Made by a program: the position numbers and the translations under genes. Below are positions 1 to 9,452 of a stretch of 64,000 bases of DNA, piece after piece. Within the stretch, counting starts at the first letter, position 1. Each line of letters begins with the position of its first letter. Source of the stretch: Thermohalobaculum sp963822985 (lineage in GTDB: Bacteria; Pseudomonadota; Alphaproteobacteria; Rhodobacterales; Rhodobacteraceae); NCBI GenBank assembly GCA_963822985.1, contig CAWGJU010000018.1:1-64000 (forward strand), written 5' to 3'. Below the pieces are notes generated by a model. That model ran no database searches. It saw only the letters and a program-made list of their open reading frames with translations, and was not told the origin of the DNA.

Positions 1-1301
1 TACTCGTCGCTCTCCGTCCGCTATGGGGCGCCACCGGTCCGCAGCGTGAAGGTCGACGCCGAGATCTCCTGGGATCAGATCGCCGAGGGCTCGCTCGACA
101 TCACGGCCGAGCTGCTCGCCGCCTTCGCCGCGGCGGGCTCACCGGCCGGCATCGTCTCCTCCTACACCGGCCAGGGCCTCGAGGCGGACTGGCCTGAGCC
201 AGGCGCCGATCTGCGGGGCGGCTGGCGCGTCGGCGAGGTCAAGCTGACCCGCGCCGATGGCGTCTGGAAGAAGGTCCGCTACAAGGATGCGCGCATCACG
301 GCGCCGACGGCTCGCGTCCTGCCTGCCGGGCTCCGCGTCGACCTCACGGGCGCCGGCTCCCTGACCGGCGCGCGACGCGCCTCCGAAGCGTTCATGACCC
401 CGCCCGTCACGGCGCGCTTCTATGTCTGGGAGTTCCGTCCGACCTTCACGCTCGATTACGCCGTCTCGCGCCAGCGGTTCGAGCGCGTCTCCTTCGAGCT
501 GTCGGCGACGTGGCAGCGCGTCTTCACCGATGCCGGCGAGGACGAGGAGATCGTCGTCTCGCTTGGCTCTCGCAGGGTCAGCGAGACGATCGACGGCGCG
601 GTCCCGCTCGGCGATCTGCGCGCGGCCCTCGTACCTCAACACCGACCGCGGCCGGCGGTCGCTCGACTACCTGATCGCTCTAGCCCGCTCCCGCCTGCTG
701 GCGCGCGCCCGCGCCGTCGAGATCGAGTGCACCATCCCGTTCGCCACCGGAATCGGATTGTCGTGCCGGATGAACGCGACCATCACCGACAGCCGGCTTC
801 CGGGCGGCTCCGCGGCGGGCAAGGTGATCGCCTATACGCTCCGCGCCAGCGGCGATGGCTCGCGGCTCTGCCACGTCATCATCGGCTGCACCATCGGGAA
901 CGGAGCCACCCAGACAGCGACGGCCGGCACGCCGACTTACGTCGAGGACGGCTATGTCGACGACGGCTACCAGCTTCGGACCGGCCAGACCTACGAGGCG
1001 ATCGCCGGCGAGGTCACCTATGCCGACCTGACCGAAGCCGAGATCGACGACGACGGGCTCGACCTGATGGACCTGCGACCCGCGGCACGTGATCGAGATG
1101 CTGATGGTGCTGAACGGCGAGAGCGCGCAGGCCGCGGTGCTCAACGGCCGCTTCGAGGACATCCCGGCGGCCATCGAGGCGCTGAATGCCGTCCACACCG
1201 AGGTCGTGCTCGAGCTCATGCCGCTCGTCGGCGGTCCCTTCGAGACCAGCTACGACATCGCCGTCTCTCCCCTCGCTGTTCCGAGCACGCTGACGCTGTG
1301 A
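1..1301 (+). pseudogene. Phage structural protein, 5'-partial, two frameshifts
   Basis: The coding frame is already open at base 1, so the N-terminus lies outside the window. The reading runs in frame 1 to about base 630, continues in frame 2 to about 1085 and finishes in frame 3 at the TGA at 1299-1301. Each segment reads as well-composed protein: first WDQIAEGSLDITAE, then SYLNTDRGRRSLDYL, then HVIEMLMVLNGESAQ. I do not recognise the family. Its place upstream of a run of 4-nt-overlapping small genes ending in a holin-like gene suggests a tail or baseplate component of a prophage. The two frame changes are either real decay or sequencing indels. Confidence 0.5.
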
Positions 1302-1844
1302 TCGTCCTCATCGAGTCGCATGAGCGGGCGCGCGCGCCGCGCCCGCCGGAGATCAGCGCGCCCGAGTGCGGCGCCCGCTGGGGCAAGGCTTCGGAGTACG
1401 GCTTCGACCAGACCGACGCCGAGGCCGAGAACGAGGCGCGCGGCGGCTTCAACACGGTCAAGCGGTCCTCAAGCCCGTCGCGCATCAAGCTCTGGAACCT
1501 CTCGCCGGTCTGGCGGGCCTACGACGTCGTGGAGGTGCCTTCCGAGCGAGGATCCGAGCCAGACCATGGAGGCGACCGTGACGCGGCAGATGCTGATCCC
1601 GGTCGGCTCGAGCACGCAGAAGTACGTCGGCGGCGGGATCGGCTACGTCGAGGATCCGCGCGGCTACGGCTACGAGGAGCGGACGATCCATACCTATGTC
1701 CTGCTGACCATCCCGTCGCCGCTGCCGGACGCCGAGGTAGTCGATAGCGGCGTCGAGGGCGAGTGGCCGAGCTACCCGACCGAGGCGTTCTCGCCCGGTG
1801 CGTACTCGCCCACCGCGCCGTTGCCGGGGCCCTGGACACGATGA
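1298..1844 (+). pseudogene. Phage protein with GARWGKASEYGF motif, one frameshift
   Basis: A GTG start at 1298 overlaps the stop of the preceding gene (GTGA), as is usual for coupled phage genes. Frame 2 encodes an N-terminal part with the motif GARWGKASEYGF and a later segment LWNLSPVWRAYDVVEV. Near 1540-1560 the sense reading moves to frame 3 (QMLIPVGSSTQKYVGGG) and ends at 1844. The motif recurs in the next two proteins, so this is the first of three related neighbours. Function is unknown; a structural role is inferred from context only. Confidence 0.45.
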
Positions 1845-2281
1845 GGTGGTCCGATCTCGCGCGGCTCTACACGCCGGTCACCGCGAAGGCGCAGCCGCGC
1901 TCCCGCGCGATCCCGCTCGCCGAGACCGATCCGGAGAGCGGCACCCGCTGGGGCCGCCCCTCGGCTTTCTCCTGGTCGAACGAGGCCGCCAAGCAGAGCG
2001 AGGACGAGCAGTCCATCACCAACACCACCCCGGCCGGCCGCCCGGCCGAGTACATGCGGATCGTCGCCGCTGACCTGCTGGTGGCGTCGCAGAGGGTGCG
2101 GGTGCAGTCGCCCGCCGATCCGAGCGTCTGGGTCGAGATCGACCGCCTGCGCCGGATGGTCTTCCGCTACACCGAGCACCCCCCGAAATCGAGCCCGAGC
2201 GGCCTAACGCCGACCCGGACCACATACTTCGATCTGTCCTTCGACCTGCATCCGTCGCCGGACAAGGAGGCGGAGGTGTGA
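1841..2281 (+). CDS. Phage protein, GxRWGxxSxF paralogue 2
   Basis: 146 residues. The ATG overlaps the stop of the previous gene (ATGA) and the stop overlaps the next GTG (GTGA), so it belongs to a translationally coupled phage operon. The N-terminal part carries GTRWGRPSAFSW, matching GARWGKASEYGF upstream and GARWGQPSVFDQ downstream. No signal peptide or membrane segment is visible. The rest of the protein is not obviously similar to its neighbours, so the shared motif may be a common docking or capping piece. I do not recognise a named family. Confidence 0.6.
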   Translation: MRWSDLARLYTPVTAKAQPRSRAIPLAETDPESGTRWGRPSAFSWSNEAAKQSEDEQSITNTTPAGRPAEYMRIVAADLLVASQRVRVQSPADPSVWVEIDRLRRMVFRYTEHPPKSSPSGLTPTRTTYFDLSFDLHPSPDKEAEV

Positions 2282-2727
2282 GGCTCGCGAGCGCCATCCG
2301 CCGCTGCTTCGTCGTGGCGGTCGAGTCGCAGACCGTCGAGCGCACGCCGGAGCTGCCGGTCGAACCGGACGCGCAAGCCGGCGCCCGCTGGGGCCAGCCC
2401 TCCGTGTTTGACCAGGCGTCGCGTCCGCGCGCGTCCGACGAGCCGGTCGGCTTCTCGGTCGATTGGGTCGACACCTATCGCGTCTTCAAGGGCGCTGAGA
2501 CGCACCGGGAGTACAGCCGCGTCGCGGCCGGCGAGACCGAGCCCGAGGGCATCCGGAGCGTGACCTTCTACACGGGGAGCAGAAAGGAGCGGCGGAACGT
2601 CCGCGGCGTCATCTTCACCAACCTGATCCACGACTACGTGAAGTTCAACTTCCCCGTCCTCGCCTTCAGCGGCGCTCGCGGCGAGCCCCATCCGCCACCC
2701 TCCCCTGATGACGAGGACGACGTATGA
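2278..2727 (+). CDS. Phage protein, GxRWGxxSxF paralogue 3
   Basis: 149 residues from a GTG start overlapping the upstream stop; its own stop overlaps the next ATG by 4 nt. The motif GARWGQPSVFDQ lies near residues 38-49, followed by a stretch starting VDWVDTYRVFKGAE. The C-terminus is acidic and proline-rich. It is the third of three consecutive genes with this motif. A virion role is inferred from operon context; no specific function can be assigned. Confidence 0.6.
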   Translation: MRLASAIRRCFVVAVESQTVERTPELPVEPDAQAGARWGQPSVFDQASRPRASDEPVGFSVDWVDTYRVFKGAETHREYSRVAAGETEPEGIRSVTFYTGSRKERRNVRGVIFTNLIHDYVKFNFPVLAFSGARGEPHPPPSPDDEDDV

Positions 2728-3344
2728 GCACCCCGCCGCCAATCGACCTGAGCCCGTTCCGGACCGTAGTCGACTTCCTCGACGGGGGCTACTTTGCGCT
2801 GATCAGCATCATCATGCAGTCGGGCACCACCTCCGTCGTTAACCGGATCGAGTTCGTGGATCCGGACTTGGGCGACTTCGGTCTCTCGGGAGACGACTGG
2901 TTTTTGCCGGCCGGTGCGGATCCCGCCTCGGCCTACGGCTACCATGTGACCTCCGGCAACAACGCCTCAACGGCCTTCGCCTCGCTGAACTTCGTCAACA
3001 TCGGCAAGGCGCTCGCGGACAATCCGGACGAGGAGCGGACGCACCTGGAGTTCGACATCTTCTTCGTGTCGTTCAACGGGCGGTCGGGCTACCTGCGCTG
3101 CGAGATCTACCGCGGACCACTCCTGGCCGAGGTCATCGCGCATCTCGACCCCGACGACATCTTCGCCGCGCTCGGGACCAGCGTCGACACGGTCCGGACG
3201 GCCTTCCAGTACCGCCGGGACGGCCATGTCGGCTTGCTCGCCGAACACGAGGAGGCGATCACCGTCTCCACCAATGAGAAGCGGATGCGGATCAGCATCC
3301 CGATCGTCGGCGAGGACCACACGCCGACGTTCCAGCATCTTTGA
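2724..3344 (+). CDS. Phage protein of unknown function
   Basis: 206 residues, ATG overlapping the previous stop by 4 nt, and followed by a TTGA overlap with the next frame. It has mixed hydrophobic and acidic composition, no signal peptide and no clear transmembrane helix. Segments such as TAFASLNFVNIGKAL and HLEFDIFFVSFNGRSG look like beta-rich structural protein. It lacks the GxRWG motif of its neighbours. Position just before the holin-like gene fits the end of a tail module; I do not recognise the family. Confidence 0.55.
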   Translation: MSTPPPIDLSPFRTVVDFLDGGYFALISIIMQSGTTSVVNRIEFVDPDLGDFGLSGDDWFLPAGADPASAYGYHVTSGNNASTAFASLNFVNIGKALADNPDEERTHLEFDIFFVSFNGRSGYLRCEIYRGPLLAEVIAHLDPDDIFAALGTSVDTVRTAFQYRRDGHVGLLAEHEEAITVSTNEKRMRISIPIVGEDHTPTFQHL

Positions 3345-3694
3345 CCCGCCGCAGTGGCGCGCAGACCCGCATGCCCGACAGCGTCCCAGAGAAAGACCGC
3401 GCCATGACGTCACGGAACGACACCGCGGGCAGCGCCCGCATGCCCAATCCCGATCTCGAGACCCTGCTCGCGCGGGCCGCCGAGGAGGGAGCCCGCCGCG
3501 CCCTCGCGGACGTCGGGCTCGGCGGCAAGGACGCCGTCCTCACGATCCACGACATGCGCTCTCTGCTCGAGTGCATCAGCTTCGTGCGGCGCACCGCCGT
3601 GCAGACTGCGGTGCACGTCATCACTACCGGTGTTCTCATTGCACTGCTGACCGGCGTCGCCATGAAGCTCAGGTGGTTCGGGCCGAGCCCGTGA
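3341..3694 (+). CDS. DUF6127-like small membrane protein, possible holin
   Basis: The frame opens with a TTG overlapping the upstream stop. ATG codons at 3371 and 3404 are alternative starts, the latter giving a protein of about 96 residues. The C-terminal half has the pattern remembered for DUF6127 proteins of alphaproteobacterial phages: a helix around IHDMRSLLECISFVRRTAVQ, then one hydrophobic segment, VITTGVLIALLTGVAMKL, and a short basic tail. A single-TM protein at the end of a phage structural run suggests a holin or other lysis protein, but that is inference. Confidence 0.55.
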   Translation: MTRRSGAQTRMPDSVPEKDRAMTSRNDTAGSARMPNPDLETLLARAAEEGARRALADVGLGGKDAVLTIHDMRSLLECISFVRRTAVQTAVHVITTGVLIALLTGVAMKLRWFGPSP

Positions 3695-3981
3695 GCCGTG
3701 CGGGTCGTAAGCGGCGCCCCAGCGAGCGCTCGTCCGAGGTGGCGCGCGACCGTGCCGGGCGTGCCAAAGCGAATGACGCTCGTCCCCGCCACTCGAGCCT
3801 CGGCACGCCCCTTTCAGGACGCGGCAGGCCATGGGGCGGCCTGCCGCGCAGCCAGCCCGATGACGGCTGGCCTGGTGGGCTCCGAGCGGGGTCGCCGCCA
3901 TCCCCACCGCCGCGCTCGATCCGCCCCACAGTACGGCGTCTCCCGCGGTCCCCGCGCTTCTCGGGTCCGGGTCCCCGTTAG
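3691..3981 (+). other. Possible degraded small phage ORF
   Basis: A GTG at 3691 overlaps the stop of the holin-like gene, as in the genes upstream. The first dozen codons (SRAGRKRRPSERS) look like the basic start of a small phage protein. Further downstream the frame becomes a low-complexity Arg/Pro/Ser string typical of a noncoding frame in GC-rich DNA. I read it as a gene start followed by decay, and I am not sure it is expressed. Confidence 0.2.
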
Positions 3982-4080
3982 CTCAGGCATGGCGCTCAAA
4001 TCGAGTCGCAATCACCATAAGATCGCTCCGCTGTCAGGTCACGCGCCAGGGAGCCTTACGACGTTCTGCCGCGCTGCAGA

Positions 4081-4350
4081 GCCTCTCGCTACTCAGTCTC
4101 GGCACGAACGGCGGAGGCTGCGAACGCGTTCTCCGCGAAGCTGAACGCCGCGCTCTGGACGGCGAAGACGGTGGCCGAGGGCGGGTCCGGCGATCTCTTC
4201 TTCAAGATGAACAAGGAGGCCGCGGGCGATGATCTGGGGCTGACGCTCCAGACCGGCTTCGTGACCAAGGCTCTGGCGGGCGTTTTCGGCTCCGACAGGT
4301 TCCGTCTCTCGGTCTCGACCGACGGCAGCGCGTTTTTCGACGGGCTGTCC
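4081..4350 (+). pseudogene. DUF2793 phage tail protein, C-terminal fragment
   Basis: About 90 codons in frame 1 read as a recognisable piece: AANAFSAKLNAALWTAKTVA, then GSGDLFFKMNKEAAGDD, then LQTGFVTKALAG and FRLSVSTDGSAFFDGL. This is the repeat-like C-terminal region found in DUF2793 proteins at phage and GTA tail ends. There is no convincing start and the reading is cut at about 4350, where IS21-like sequence begins in another frame. It is therefore a truncated gene at the edge of the prophage remnant. Confidence 0.6.
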
Positions 4351-4351
4351 A

Positions 4352-4410
4352 CGCGAGACGCAGGAGATGGTGTTCGACGCGCACGACCGGGCCTTCGCCT
4401 ACTACACCCA
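4352..4410 (+). mobile_element. IS21 istA remnant
   Basis: In frame 2 the bases encode RETQEMVFDAHDRAFAYY, a stretch typical of the central part of IS21-family IstA transposases. The match starts exactly where the DUF2793 fragment stops and is lost after about 20 codons. It is a scrap left after insertion and deletion. The bases from 4411 to 4629 hold no further recognisable gene. Confidence 0.6.
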
Positions 4411-4629
4411 CTGCGCCGCTGCCGCGCCCATTGCTCGCTTTCGTGACTCGGTCGAGAGCTACTGTCCTTGGCTATCATGGCTCCAGCTCGATTTCGTGCA
4501 GCTTGCGTTCGAGATGTTATTTCTCCAAGGCTCCGCGTCTGCACCCGGGGCGCATCGCCGTTCGGCACGGCCGACGTGGCAGCGGCTTGGGCAGGCAGAG
4601 GGGAACTCTCTGGCCGAGGTAGAGGACGC

Positions 4630-5709
4630 ATGAACCATCTGACACGCATCGCCATCCTTGGCACCCTGCTCGCCGGGTTGTCCGGGTGTGACGAGCCCGA
4701 GCCCGAGCCCGAGGAACTCATCCGTGCGATCAAGACAATCGCGGTAACCGAGCGCGCCGGGGGCACGACGCGTTCCTTTTCCGGCACCGTTCAGGCGGCC
4801 AAGACTTCGGATCTCAGTTTCGAGGTCGGCGGAAACTTGGCCACGCTGTTGGTAGAGGCGGGTGACGCCGTGCAGCGAGGCGATGTTCTCGCCTCGCTCA
4901 ACCGCGACCGCTTCGAGTTGTCGGTCGAGGCCGCCGAAGCGAACGTAGCCCGCGCAGCGGCGGCAGACGAGGAGCAGCGCAATGAGCTCTCGCGTCAGGA
5001 ACGGCTCTACGCCAAGGATTTCGTAAGCGAGGCGGCCCTTCAGTCCGCCAAGTCGGGGGCCGAGAAGGCGAACAACGAACTGAAATATGCTCACTCCGAG
5101 CTAAACCTCGCCCTCCGCGACCTCGAAAAGACGGAGCTCAGAGCCCCCTATGACGGGGTGATCTCCGAGCGCAAGCGCGAGCCCTACGAGGAGGTTGCTC
5201 ACGGCCAGCCCGTGTACGCGATCTATGCCTCGGAGGCGATGGAGGTGCAGGTCAACGTCCCGGAGACGACAGTCAAGGCGCTGGCCCTGGGCATGCCTGC
5301 CACTATTACGCTACCGAGCGCCGAAGAGGTCCTGGAGGGTGAGATATCCGAAATCGGCACCGCGACGCAGTCGGGCAACACCTACCCCATCAAGGTCGCG
5401 CTTAGCGGCGGCGGCGAGGGGCTGCTCCCCGGTATGACTGCGAGCGTGGCGATCAGTCTTGATCTCGGCGGAACCGATGGCTTCCTCGTCCCCCTATCGG
5501 CAATCGTGCCAGGCGAGCGAAAGGGCGAGGGCTTCACGTTCCGCTACGACGAGGCGTCTTCGACCCTCGAACGCGTTGCGCTGACCGGCGTAGGGGTGCG
5601 CGACGATATGGTTGTCATAACGGACGGGATCTCTGCCGGCGACGTCATTGCCGTCGCCGGTGTGTCGTTCCTTCGCGACGGTCAGAAGGTCAAGCTGCTC
5701 CGTCCATGA
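4630..5709 (+). CDS. RND efflux periplasmic adaptor lipoprotein
   Basis: 359 residues. This is the membrane-fusion subunit that links an inner-membrane RND pump to an outer-membrane channel. The N-terminus is a lipoprotein signal with lipobox LSGC near residue 19, then an acidic linker. The barrel-sandwich halves (GTVQAAKTSDLSFEVGG near 50-70 and TELRAPYDGVISER further on) flank an alpha-hairpin rich in Glu and Ala. The C-terminal membrane-proximal domain ends near VSFLRDGQKVKLLRP. The pump gene follows 31 nt downstream. No TolC gene is present, so an outer-membrane partner must be encoded elsewhere. Substrate unknown. Confidence 0.9.
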   Translation: MNHLTRIAILGTLLAGLSGCDEPEPEPEELIRAIKTIAVTERAGGTTRSFSGTVQAAKTSDLSFEVGGNLATLLVEAGDAVQRGDVLASLNRDRFELSVEAAEANVARAAAADEEQRNELSRQERLYAKDFVSEAALQSAKSGAEKANNELKYAHSELNLALRDLEKTELRAPYDGVISERKREPYEEVAHGQPVYAIYASEAMEVQVNVPETTVKALALGMPATITLPSAEEVLEGEISEIGTATQSGNTYPIKVALSGGGEGLLPGMTASVAISLDLGGTDGFLVPLSAIVPGERKGEGFTFRYDEASSTLERVALTGVGVRDDMVVITDGISAGDVIAVAGVSFLRDGQKVKLLRP

Positions 5710-5740
5710 GGATGCGCGCTGCCGAAAGAGGTCAGGACGG

Positions 5741-8700
5741 ATGATCACACGCTTTGCGCTCGACAAGAACCGGCTGACCCTCGCGCTCGTGGTGATGATC
5801 GTGGCCGGAGGGCTGGCGTTGTTCTTCCAGTTCCCGCGGTCCGAGGATCCCCCAATTGTGATCCGGGAGGCCGTCGTGACCGCCTTCTATCCCGGCCTCG
5901 GACCGATAGAGATGGAACAGCTCGTCACCCGGCGGATCGAGGAGCAGATCCGCACGATGCCGGAGATCGACGAGATCACCTCCGACAGCAAGGCGGGCAC
6001 GGTGGTCATCCACGCCACGCTGCGGGACGAATACGATGACCTGCAGGCGATCTTCACGCGGTTGCGCAACAAGATGAGCGACCTCGACCCGCAGCTGCCG
6101 CCTGATGTCATCGGCCCCTTCGTCAATGATGAGTTCGGCCTGACAGCCGTCGCCACCATAGCGCTCTGGGCAGATGGCTTCAGCATGGCCGAGATGCGCG
6201 ACGTCGCGAGAAGCGTGCGCGACCAGCTTTACGAGCTTGAGGGTATCCGCCGTGTCGACCTTTACGGCCAGCAGGACGAAGTCGTCTATCTGCGATACTC
6301 TAACACCCGGCTGGCCGAACTGGGGATTACGCCGAACGAGCTGGTTGCGACACTCGTCGACCAGAATGTGGTTCTCCCGTCAGGACGCTTCGAGTTCGCC
6401 AACCAATCCGTCCTGATCCAGCCAACAGGACGTTATCGCAGTGTCCCGGAAATCGCCGCGACACAGATACGCCTCCCCGGGCTCGACCGCTCGATCCGGC
6501 TCGATGACATCGTCGGGATCGAGCGCGCCTATGAGGAGACTCCGGCGGACTTCGCCTATTTTGACGGTCGCCCGGCCATCGTCCTTTCGGTCTCGATTGT
6601 GCCCGGCGTGAACAGCGTCGATTTCGGCGAGCGCCTGACGGCCAAGATTGACGCGCTCGAGAATTCGCTGCCTTGGGGCTATGTTCTGGAGTATGCGACC
6701 TATCAGCCCGATCTGGTCGCGGCGGCGGTCAATGGCGCACTCTCGAACGTGTATCTGACGCTCGCCATCGTGGCAGTCGTCGTGATCCTGTTCCTCGGGG
6801 TGCGAACGGGGCTGATCGTCGGCGCCTTCGTCCCATTGACGATGCTGTTCGGCCTGATCTGGATGAGCCTCCTCGGCATCGAGCTCGAGCGCGTCTCCAT
6901 CATCTCGGCGATCGTCGCGCTCGGAATGCTCGTGGACAACGCCATCGTCGTCGCTGAGGACATTCGTGCGCGCATGGAGCGCGGTCAGGACAGGGAGGAA
7001 GCCTGCAGAAGCTCCGGCGCTGCGCTTGCCGTCCCGCTGCTCACCTCGACGTTGACCACGATCTTGGCTTTCATGCCCATTCTGCTGATCGACGGACAGA
7101 CGGGGGAGTACGTCTTCTCTCTACCCGTCGTCGTCATGATCCTTCTTCTCGGTTCTTGGTTTCTGTCAATGTACGTGACGCCGGCGATGTGCGCCTATTT
7201 TATGAAGCCGCCAAAGACCGACGCGGACATTGCACCGGCTTCCGGCAGGATCTACGGCGCCTATCGCGGGTTGCTGAGGGCGGCGATCCGGGCGCGTTAT
7301 CTCGTCGTGCTGATCACCCTGGCGGGCCTCGTCGGCGCGGGCGTGGTTGCCTCGGGCCTGGTTCGAGAGTTCTTCGGGCCCTCGGACCGCAATCAGTTTC
7401 TCGTTTATGTCGAGATGCAGGCGGGCTCGCGCATCCAGGCGACCGATGACGTTACTCGGAGGATCTCGCAATGGCTCGAGGACCGCGAGACCAATCCGGA
7501 GGTGACCAGTCACATCGCCTATGTCGGCACCGGGGGGCCGCGGTTCTTTCTTTCACTCTCACCACTCGACCCAGATCCGAACGTCGCCTTCCTTGTGGTC
7601 AACACCGAGACGGGCAACCAGGTTCCGGCCGTGATCGCCCGGATGAATCGCTTTTTCGCGGACGCGGTGCCTGAAGCTTCCTCGCGCATAAAGCAGATGT
7701 GGATGGGTGCGAACGAGCCAGGCCTGACCGAAATTCGTCTCATCGGGCTCGATGCGGATCGCCTCTACAAGGCGGGTGAGGCCCTTGTAAACGAGGTCGC
7801 GGCGATACCCGGCATCCAGTATGTGCGCCAGGACTGGCAGAACCGGGTGGGGCGGATCGACGTCGTGATCGACCAGGAGCGCGCGCGCCGGGCAGGCGTA
7901 ACCACACGTGACGTCGCGCTCTCGCTCGCGACCTTTGCAGATGGTCAGCAAATTACCGACTACCGCGAGGGGGACAATATCATCCCCGTCACGCTGCAGG
8001 CCTTAGCGGGAGAGCGCGCGGTGCTGGGTGATCTCTGGAATACGACCGTCGTCGCCCGCGAGACGGGGGAGGTGATCCCGCTCACACAGGTCGCCGAGAT
8101 CCGCGGCGGCTGGGACTATTACCAGATCGTCCGTCAGGACCAGGAGCGCACGCTGACAGTCGAGATGAATCACGAGTTCCTGAAGGCGCCAGAAATGCTC
8201 GAGAGGCTACGCCCAATTCTGGCAGAGCTGCGTTTCGACGAGAGCATGCGCTGGGAGGTGGGTGGCGAGATCGAGGAATTGGCCAAGTCGACCGCAAAGC
8301 TGCTGCGCTACTTGCCCTATTGTGCACTTGGCATCGTCCTGCTTCTGGTCTGGCAATTCAACTCGTTCCGCCGGCCGGCGATCATCATGCTTACGATCCC
8401 CATGGCCTTCGGTGGGGCCTTCGTCGGGCTGAAGGTGCTGGGAGCGCCTTTCGACTTCTTCTCGATGCTCGGGCTCCTCAGCCTCGCCGGGGTCATCATC
8501 AACAACGGGATTGTTCTGATCGACCGCATTGAAGAACTGCGCTCCGAGTCGCCGACGAGCCGATACGATGCCCTCGTCGAGGGGACCGTCTCACGTTTCC
8601 GTCCCATTCTGATGTCGGCGATCACTACGATGCTGGGGGTGATGCCGATCATTCTGGTCAAAGATCCACTTTTCTATTCGATGGCCTGCGTGATCGCCTT

Positions 8701-8836
8701 CGGTCTCGCCGTGGGCACCGTGCTGAGCCTGATTGTCGTTCCCGTCATCTATGCGATCTTCTTCAACGTTTCCTCCTTCCCTGCCCCGGAGGACGCGGGC
8801 GGCGCAGAGGACGGTCTCGTGTCAGCGACAGGATGA
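5741..8836 (+). CDS. RND family efflux permease
   Basis: 1031 residues, full length for an AcrB/MexB-type proton-driven pump. The ATG at 5741 has an AGGACGG ribosome site. TM1 is at residues 11-30, the first periplasmic porter region follows, a block of membrane segments sits around 340-500, and a second periplasmic and TM half follows. The TM4 motif is LGMLVDNAIVVAEDI, where many HAE-RND pumps have two adjacent aspartates; here the second is Asn. TM10 carries INNGIVLIDRIEELR. It pairs with the adaptor immediately upstream. Drug, metal or lipid specificity cannot be told from sequence. Confidence 0.92.
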   Translation: MITRFALDKNRLTLALVVMIVAGGLALFFQFPRSEDPPIVIREAVVTAFYPGLGPIEMEQLVTRRIEEQIRTMPEIDEITSDSKAGTVVIHATLRDEYDDLQAIFTRLRNKMSDLDPQLPPDVIGPFVNDEFGLTAVATIALWADGFSMAEMRDVARSVRDQLYELEGIRRVDLYGQQDEVVYLRYSNTRLAELGITPNELVATLVDQNVVLPSGRFEFANQSVLIQPTGRYRSVPEIAATQIRLPGLDRSIRLDDIVGIERAYEETPADFAYFDGRPAIVLSVSIVPGVNSVDFGERLTAKIDALENSLPWGYVLEYATYQPDLVAAAVNGALSNVYLTLAIVAVVVILFLGVRTGLIVGAFVPLTMLFGLIWMSLLGIELERVSIISAIVALGMLVDNAIVVAEDIRARMERGQDREEACRSSGAALAVPLLTSTLTTILAFMPILLIDGQTGEYVFSLPVVVMILLLGSWFLSMYVTPAMCAYFMKPPKTDADIAPASGRIYGAYRGLLRAAIRARYLVVLITLAGLVGAGVVASGLVREFFGPSDRNQFLVYVEMQAGSRIQATDDVTRRISQWLEDRETNPEVTSHIAYVGTGGPRFFLSLSPLDPDPNVAFLVVNTETGNQVPAVIARMNRFFADAVPEASSRIKQMWMGANEPGLTEIRLIGLDADRLYKAGEALVNEVAAIPGIQYVRQDWQNRVGRIDVVIDQERARRAGVTTRDVALSLATFADGQQITDYREGDNIIPVTLQALAGERAVLGDLWNTTVVARETGEVIPLTQVAEIRGGWDYYQIVRQDQERTLTVEMNHEFLKAPEMLERLRPILAELRFDESMRWEVGGEIEELAKSTAKLLRYLPYCALGIVLLLVWQFNSFRRPAIIMLTIPMAFGGAFVGLKVLGAPFDFFSMLGLLSLAGVIINNGIVLIDRIEELRSESPTSRYDALVEGTVSRFRPILMSAITTMLGVMPIILVKDPLFYSMACVIAFGLAVGTVLSLIVVPVIYAIFFNVSSFPAPEDAGGAEDGLVSATG

Positions 8837-8908
8837 TGACGACGCCTCGCCGAAAAAGGGGACATGCCCTGAATGTCCGCAGGGATGATAGGAAGATAGC
8901 CTGGCCCA

Positions 8909-9340
8909 GTGTTCCTTGAGATCGCCCTTGGAACGGTCCTCGTCACGTCCGCGGTGTGGTGTCACGCCACGGTGCTTGACCTCGTCGCCAGCCGTGCGCT
9001 CTCAATCGTAAGGTCCCATGGCTATCCGCTCGCGAAATGGCTCAGAAACACTCTGCTGTGCACGGCCGCGCTGGCAGCATTCCTGTCTCATGTCGTCCAA
9101 ATATGGCTCTGGGCTGTGGTATATGTAATCATCGGTGAATTTGTAGACCTTGAATCCGCGCTTTACTTCTCCGCGGTGGTATTTACAACCGTTGGTTTTG
9201 GCGACATTATTCCGTCAGATGAATGGCGACTGCTTGCAGCGATCGAGGGCGCGTCCGGCATCTTCCTTTTTGGTCTCTCCACCGCATTTCTGTTTAGAGT
9301 GATGCAGGCTGTCTGGCAGCAAGGGCCGGCGTCGCGTTAG
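8909..9340 (+). CDS. Two-TM potassium channel protein
   Basis: 143 residues from a GTG start. The selectivity filter TTVGFGDI lies near residue 95, between a pore helix and a second membrane helix. Hydrophobic segments near the N-terminus and around LLCTAALAAFLSHVV give two or three TM helices, matching the ion-channel (Ion_trans_2) fold. There is no RCK/TrkA-N regulatory domain, so it is the minimal pore form. It lies 72 nt after the RND pump and is convergent with the CPA1 antiporter, so ion balance is a theme here. K+ selectivity is inferred from the filter. Confidence 0.85.
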   Translation: MFLEIALGTVLVTSAVWCHATVLDLVASRALSIVRSHGYPLAKWLRNTLLCTAALAAFLSHVVQIWLWAVVYVIIGEFVDLESALYFSAVVFTTVGFGDIIPSDEWRLLAAIEGASGIFLFGLSTAFLFRVMQAVWQQGPASR

Positions 9341-9452
9341 TTTTATCTAGTCTAGTCTTGGGGTGGTGGCGGTATTTTCCGGGGTCGAGTCGGCTGACGG
9401 CACCGAGCTTTCGCTCCATGCCCCCCCCCAGAGGGACGTGATGCGCCTGTTC

